This document shows positions 26,159 to 30,415 of a stretch of DNA of 30,415 bases, piece after piece (the stretch's first letter is position 1; each line of letters opens with the position of its first letter). This stretch comes from JBELHO01 sp042091375. Lineage in GTDB: Bacteria; Pseudomonadota; Gammaproteobacteria; Enterobacterales; Alteromonadaceae. The DNA is taken from NCBI GenBank assembly GCA_042091375.1, contig JBELHO010000040.1, positions 1 through 30,415 on the forward strand, given 5' to 3'. Under the pieces are notes generated by a model. The model saw only the letters and a list, made by a program, of their open reading frames with translations. It searched no databases and was not told where the DNA came from. A program made the translations under genes and the position numbers.

Positions 26159-26611
26159 TTGAATAAAGTTATCTTGCACAAAGCCATAGATTTACTGGCT
26201 AGGCGCGAACATTCAGTACAAGAGTTACAACAAAAATTGCTGCAAAGAGATCATCTCATCGAAGAGATATCCATTGTTATTGATTATTTGATTGCAAACA
26301 ATTATTTAAGTGACCAACGTTACAGTGAGGCGATGTTTCGCCTGCGCCTTAACAAAGGTTATGGAAAATATTACATTGATAATGAATTAAGGCAAAAAGG
26401 TATATCAAGTGGTCAGATTGATGCAGTGCATACCGAGCAGATGGTTGACTGGGCAGTTCAAGCGGCAAATACTTATCACAAAAAGTACGGCAATAAAAAA
26501 ATTGATGATCAAAAAGAAAAAGCAAAGCGTATTCGCTTTTTGCAATCGAGAGGTTTTTCTACCGATGAAATAATGACGGTATTAAATAATCAAAATAGTA
26601 CAACTGAATAA
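26159..26611 (+). CDS. recX: Regulatory protein RecX
   Basis: RecX inhibits RecA filament growth and so tunes recombination and the SOS response. The 150-residue product has the family size and its signature start: A-I-D-L-L-A-R-R-E-H-S-V-Q-E-L-Q-Q-K-L. It also has an internal Y-L-S-D-Q-R-Y segment and the repeated three-helix pattern ending R-F-L-Q-S-R-G-F. The start codon is TTG at 26159, with AGGATAGG at good distance. Weak starts are common for this dosage-sensitive protein. Normally recA lies just upstream; here recX begins its own transcription unit behind a divergent lipoprotein gene. No clear LexA box is seen upstream. It is followed by alaS after 59 bases, the usual gammaproteobacterial order. 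Confidence 0.92.
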   Translation: MNKVILHKAIDLLARREHSVQELQQKLLQRDHLIEEISIVIDYLIANNYLSDQRYSEAMFRLRLNKGYGKYYIDNELRQKGISSGQIDAVHTEQMVDWAVQAANTYHKKYGNKKIDDQKEKAKRIRFLQSRGFSTDEIMTVLNNQNSTTE

Positions 26612-26670
26612 TTACAGAAATTTATAATTACCCATCAAACAGTATGGTTATTACACAAATTGGACAACCC

Positions 26671-29295
26671 ATGATCAAAACTAGTGACGAATTGCGTCAG
26701 GCATTTTTAGATTTTTATGCGTCGAAACAACATCAAATTGTTGCCAGTAGCTCATTAGTGCCCGGCAATGATGCAACTTTATTATTTACCAACGCGGGTA
26801 TGGTACCCTTCAAAGATGTATTTCTCGGTGCAGAGCAAAGGAGTTATACCCGAGCAACCTCTTCGCAACGTTGTGTGCGTGCCGGAGGTAAGCACAATGA
26901 TTTAGAAAATGTTGGCTACACAGCACGACATCATACGTTTTTTGAAATGTTGGGTAATTTTAGTTTTGGTGACTATTTCAAAGAAGACGCTATTACTTAT
27001 GCATGGCAATTTTTAACTGAGGTATTGTTATTACCCGAAGACAAGTTGTTAGTGACTGTGTATGAAAGTGATAATGATGCCTATGATTTTTGGGCCAACA
27101 ATATTGGTGTGCCCAAACATAAAATTATTCGCATAGGTGATAAATCACCTGACAAGCGTTATGAATCCGACAACTTTTGGTCGATGGGTGATACTGGCCC
27201 TTGTGGGCCTTGCTCTGAAATTTTTTACGATCACGGCGAAGATATCTTTGGCGGCCCTCCCGGCTCGCCAGATGAAGATGGCGATCGCTTTATAGAAATA
27301 TGGAACTTGGTGTTTATGCAATATAATCGCCATGCCGATGGCACCATGGAGCCACTTCCCAAACCCTCAGTTGATACTGGTATGGGACTAGAGCGCATAG
27401 CGGCAATAATGCAAGGGGTGCACAGTAATTATGAAATAGACATTTTTCAGGGGCTTATCCAAGATGCTGGGCAATTACTGAAATGCAGTGATGTTGAGCA
27501 TAAATCGTTACGGGTCATTGCTGATCACATTCGCTCTTGTAGTTTCTTAATTGTCGATGGCGTTATGCCTTCAAATGAAGGGCGTGGTTATGTACTTCGC
27601 CGAATTATAAGACGGGCTGTGCGCCATGGTCACAAGCTGCAAGCTAAACAGCATTTTTTCTATCAATTAACCGCTTCATTAGTCAAACAAATGGGCAAAG
27701 CCTACCCTGAACTCGTCAGCAAACAGGGGACAATTGAAAAGTTATTGCGCATTGAAGAAGAGCAGTTTGGCCGAACATTAGACCGAGGTATGGTGTTATT
27801 AGAGGATATGTTAAACCAGCTTGATGGCGATACTATTGCTGGTGATGATGTGTTTAAACTCTATGACACCTATGGATTTCCGGCTGATTTGACCGCAGAT
27901 ATCGCTCGTGAACGGCAAATTAAAATTGATCAGTGTGGTTTTGATCAAGCCATGCAACAACAGAGGCAACGAGCGCAACAAGCCAATCAATTCACGGGTG
28001 ATTACAACGACACCCTAAAGTCAGAACAATTCACTGAATTTGATGGTTACGAGGTGGAGCAAAACAACGCCCGTGTTATTGAAATATTTGATCGCGATGG
28101 GGCGGTTAATGAATTGACCAATGGCCAGCAAGGCATGGTGGTTCTTGACAAAACCCCTTTTTACGCAGAGTCAGGTGGACAAGTAGGTGATACTGGCCTG
28201 TTGAGTTTATCGTCTGGCGATTTTGTTGTGCACGACACCATTAAAATGGGCAATGCTTTTGCTCACCAAGGCATTGCACAGGGAACTATTGCCGTAGATA
28301 GCCAAGTTACCGCAAAAATAAATAGCCAACGCCGTGCTGCCATTGTCAAAAATCACACCGCAACACATTTACTGCACAGTGCATTGAGAAAAGTGTTAGG
28401 TGAGCATGTAACACAGAAAGGTTCACTTTGTGATGCTGAGAAATTGCGTTTTGACTTCTCTCATTATGAGGCAGTGACAGAGCAAGAGTTACAGGCTGTG
28501 GAGCGGATGATCAATCAACAAATACGCAACAATATAGCCCGCGATACACAATTAATGCCGATTGAACAAGCAAAACAACAGGGTGCTATGGCATTGTTTG
28601 GCGAAAAATATGACGATGAAGTTAGGGTAGTTACCTTAGGGGACTTTTCAACTGAACTGTGTGGTGGTGTTCACGTTGAACGCACCGGTGATATTGGTTT
28701 AATTAAAATTATCTCAGAGTCGGGTATTGCCGCTGGTGTTAGACGGATAGAAGCAGTGTCAGCTGAAGCTGCCATCGCTTTTGTTGAGCAACAAAGCCAA
28801 TCGTTGTCGAATATTGCCACCATGGTCAAATCAGATGTTGATATTGTCACTGATAAGGTCGAACAACTGTTATTGCGCAATAAGCAATTAGAACGAGAAA
28901 TCAATGCCCTGAAACAGCAACTAGCAATGCATGCAGGCTCTACACTGATCAACCAAGTGATAAAAATTCAAGGCGTTAAGACGCTAATTGCTAAACTTGA
29001 TGATACAGAATCAAAGGCATTGCGGGGTATGGTTGACGATCTAAAAGTTAAGTTGACATCGGGAGTTATTGTTTTAGCAACCGTCAATAATGGCAAGGTA
29101 GCGGTTATTGTTGGAGTGACTAAAGATCTTATTAGCACAGTAAAAGCAGGTGAATTAGTGAACTTTGTTGCCCAACAAGTCGGTGGCAAGGGAGGAGGGC
29201 GTCCTGACATGGCACAAGCTGGTGGAAGTCAACCTGAGCATGTGGCCGACGCACTAGCGAGTGTTGAACCTTGGTTATTGCAAAAATTGAGTTAA
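26671..29295 (+). CDS. alaS: Alanyl-tRNA synthetase
   Basis: This enzyme charges tRNA-Ala and edits misactivated serine or glycine. From the ATG at 26671 it has 874 residues, the normal length (E. coli 876). The N-terminal class II catalytic domain begins E-L-R-Q-A-F-L-D-F and includes F-T-N-A-G-M and the G-G-K-H-N-D segment. The editing domain holds H-T-A-T-H (His562, His566) and C-G-G-V-H (Cys664, His668), the zinc site of the family. The C-terminal oligomerisation domain ends with the glycine-rich G-G-K-G-G-G-R-P-D-M-A-Q-A-G-G. An in-frame ATG at 26644 would add nine residues not found in the family and has no ribosome binding site, so the later start is preferred. recX lies before and csrA after it. 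Confidence 0.97.
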   Translation: MIKTSDELRQAFLDFYASKQHQIVASSSLVPGNDATLLFTNAGMVPFKDVFLGAEQRSYTRATSSQRCVRAGGKHNDLENVGYTARHHTFFEMLGNFSFGDYFKEDAITYAWQFLTEVLLLPEDKLLVTVYESDNDAYDFWANNIGVPKHKIIRIGDKSPDKRYESDNFWSMGDTGPCGPCSEIFYDHGEDIFGGPPGSPDEDGDRFIEIWNLVFMQYNRHADGTMEPLPKPSVDTGMGLERIAAIMQGVHSNYEIDIFQGLIQDAGQLLKCSDVEHKSLRVIADHIRSCSFLIVDGVMPSNEGRGYVLRRIIRRAVRHGHKLQAKQHFFYQLTASLVKQMGKAYPELVSKQGTIEKLLRIEEEQFGRTLDRGMVLLEDMLNQLDGDTIAGDDVFKLYDTYGFPADLTADIARERQIKIDQCGFDQAMQQQRQRAQQANQFTGDYNDTLKSEQFTEFDGYEVEQNNARVIEIFDRDGAVNELTNGQQGMVVLDKTPFYAESGGQVGDTGLLSLSSGDFVVHDTIKMGNAFAHQGIAQGTIAVDSQVTAKINSQRRAAIVKNHTATHLLHSALRKVLGEHVTQKGSLCDAEKLRFDFSHYEAVTEQELQAVERMINQQIRNNIARDTQLMPIEQAKQQGAMALFGEKYDDEVRVVTLGDFSTELCGGVHVERTGDIGLIKIISESGIAAGVRRIEAVSAEAAIAFVEQQSQSLSNIATMVKSDVDIVTDKVEQLLLRNKQLEREINALKQQLAMHAGSTLINQVIKIQGVKTLIAKLDDTESKALRGMVDDLKVKLTSGVIVLATVNNGKVAVIVGVTKDLISTVKAGELVNFVAQQVGGKGGGRPDMAQAGGSQPEHVADALASVEPWLLQKLS

Positions 29296-29718
29296 AGCGG
29301 TTTTGACAAGTATATAGTTGCCTATTCAAACTCATTAATGCGCGGCGATTAGATTTTTCATACTTTTGCATTTTTGCTGTATTGCTAGCAGATTGAATTT
29401 ACAAACTAATTGTTAATGCTCTGTTTTTTTTTGTTTGCAATACTGTATAAACGCATAATAAATTGTAATTTTTTAGTTTTTTAACTGCATACCAGCAAGA
29501 AGCTTGCTAAAATAATAGTTAGCAAATAGAAAATATATTTTAATTGGCTGAAGCACATAGAAAAGTTGCAAACTAAATTTTGTATTAACCAACCTTAAGT
29601 TGTTATTTTTATCGCAAATAGTTGTTAGTTATTTATGTTAAATTGCAATTATTATACTAAATTTATTACTAGGTTATATTTTTAGTGGATCGAGTATTTA
29701 ATTATAAAGGAAAGTAGA
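29296..29718. other. Very AT-rich region between alaS and csrA
   Basis: These 423 bases are strongly AT-rich by eye and contain no convincing gene or alaS terminator. A TATACT near 29653 and the AAAGGA at about 29708 probably belong to the csrA promoter and ribosome binding site, but I cannot assign a clear -35. csrA of other Gammaproteobacteria is read from several promoters, so more than one start is likely here. Confidence 0.5.
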
Positions 29719-29916
29719 ATGTTAATATTAACCCGTCGAGTTGGAGAAACCTTGATGATCGGAGACGACGTCACTGTGACTGTGCTAGGTGTTAAAGGAA
29801 ATCAAGTTCGCATTGGTGTCAATGCACCTAAAGAAATCTCTGTTCATCGCGAAGAGATATACATGCGTATTCAATCAGAAAAAAATGATGGAGAAGCAAC
29901 CGGTAACAAACTATAA
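29719..29916 (+). CDS. csrA: Carbon storage regulator CsrA (RsmA)
   Basis: CsrA is a small dimeric RNA-binding protein that represses or stabilises mRNAs by binding GGA motifs near ribosome binding sites, controlling carbon flux, motility and biofilm. The 65-residue product starts M-L-I-L-T-R-R-V-G-E-T and contains V-R-I-G-V-N-A-P-K-E-I-S-V-H-R-E-E-I-Y, essentially the whole family signature. The RNA-contacting Arg6/Arg7 and Arg44 regions are intact. The tail after residue 52 is variable in the family. AAAGGA lies before the ATG and contains a GGA, so autoregulation is possible. The position between alaS and tRNA-Ser is the conserved gammaproteobacterial one. Confidence 0.97.
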   Translation: MLILTRRVGETLMIGDDVTVTVLGVKGNQVRIGVNAPKEISVHREEIYMRIQSEKNDGEATGNKL

Positions 29917-29937
29917 ATGCTTCAATAGTGATGAAAT

Positions 29938-29963
29938 TTAAAGTCGACATGTGTCGACTTTTT
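29938..29963 (+). terminator. Rho-independent terminator of csrA
   Basis: AAAGTCGAC pairs with GTCGACTTT around a 4-base loop, followed by TT. It lies about 25 bases past the csrA stop. The T-run is short but the stem is perfect. Confidence 0.8.
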
Positions 29964-30184
29964 AATGAGCAATAAAAATTAGCATATCAACTGATGCTTC
30001 GCTGTTTGCCAAAGCCCTATCTAGTGTTGATTAATTATTATTTATCGTCGGAAATACAATTGATAAGCAACTGAGTGATCAGCAGTTTGATTTATTTGTG
30101 CTAGTTATTTGTTTATATCGATGAATGAATTGTAAGCGGGTTGATTGATTTGTCGACAATCAGCAATAAAAGCTGAAAAATCGT
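29964..30184. other. Intergenic region before the tRNA cluster
   Basis: Between the csrA terminator and the tRNA promoter I see AT-rich sequence without an open frame, repeat or RNA signature that I can support. Confidence 0.5.
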
Positions 30185-30212
30185 TTGACTTATTTTTATT
30201 ATCCATTAATAT
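30185..30212 (+). promoter_or_regulatory. Promoter of the tRNA-Ser operon
   Basis: TTGACT (30185-30190), a 16-base spacer and TAATAT (30207-30212) end 11 bases before the mature 5' end of tRNA-Ser. The spacing is good for a stable-RNA promoter with a very short leader. Confidence 0.7.
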
Positions 30213-30223
30213 TCGCACCCACT

Positions 30224-30317
<94 letters not shown>

Positions 30318-30397
30318 AACTTTGTTTTTAAACAAAAATTAATGCTGCTGAGTTGTCAGTTATCTTTAAATCGAGATATAAAATAATGGTTTACCGC

Positions 30398-30415
30398 GGA
30401 CGCGTAGCTCAGCTG
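30398..30415 (+). tRNA. 5' end of a second tRNA, probably tRNA-Arg (partial)
   Basis: GGACGCG followed by TAGCTCAGCTG is a seven-base acceptor strand plus the universal T8-A9-like start and D-arm. The window ends before the anticodon. tRNA-Arg is suggested only by the E. coli order serV-argV and by the CAGCTG D-loop. Confidence 0.7.

Noticed and set aside
26644..26670. Upstream ATG for alaS
   Set aside because: It has no ribosome binding site and adds nine residues not typical of AlaRS; the ATG at 26671 gives the normal length and N-terminus.

Overview
The window looks like chromosomal DNA of a marine-type gammaproteobacterium, probably of the order Alteromonadales. The evidence is a moderately AT-rich composition, a large TonB-dependent receptor paired with a lipoprotein pullulanase, a Zur-like and a Fur-like operator in one promoter, and the block recX-alaS-csrA-tRNA-Ser, which is conserved in order across Gammaproteobacteria. 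I cannot fix the genus. I see no phage, insertion sequence, CRISPR array or plasmid function. Most of the window is ordinary metabolic and housekeeping DNA with a few accessory loci.

Layout. 1-120 is the 3' end of a DnaQ-type exonuclease. 446-2854 is an exported Ntn hydrolase of the penicillin acylase family, followed by a degenerate 15-bp tandem repeat. On the minus strand, 5223-3067 is a two-gene operon (flavoprotein, then ACR3/BASS-type transporter) whose promoter carries a perfect 18-bp Zur-like palindrome and a perfect 7-1-7 Fur box. 7494-5605 (minus) is a secreted CocE-type hydrolase. 7881-15163 is an alpha-glucan locus: a TonB-dependent receptor and a five-part lipoprotein pullulanase ending in three modules spaced exactly 330 bp apart. 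A LacI-type palindrome lies upstream. 15342-18690 holds two divergent EEP-superfamily phosphoesterases around an imperfect 26-bp palindrome. The second is followed by a phytase-like beta-propeller gene.

18983-20752 is the cold-shock helicase gene deaD, with a strong promoter and a leader of about 190 nt. 21303-22346 is hppD (tyrosine catabolism) with a TyrR-like box upstream. 22440-25958 (minus) is an 1172-residue lipoprotein built from an internal duplication of about 510 residues (two BACON-like domains plus propeller-like repeats). 26159-30415 is recX, alaS, csrA, tRNA-Ser(GCU) and the start of a second tRNA. recA, the usual neighbour upstream of recX, is absent, and the lipoprotein gene occupies that side.

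How the genes work together. The receptor and pullulanase probably act together: the surface enzyme debranches starch, glycogen or pullulan and the receptor imports the oligosaccharides. The flavoprotein and transporter probably respond to metal limitation. The EEP and propeller genes may form a secreted phosphoester-handling pair. The best candidates for something undescribed are the Zur/Fur-controlled flavoprotein-transporter operon and the duplicated lipoprotein beside recX. All functions are read from motifs by eye; no database search was run.
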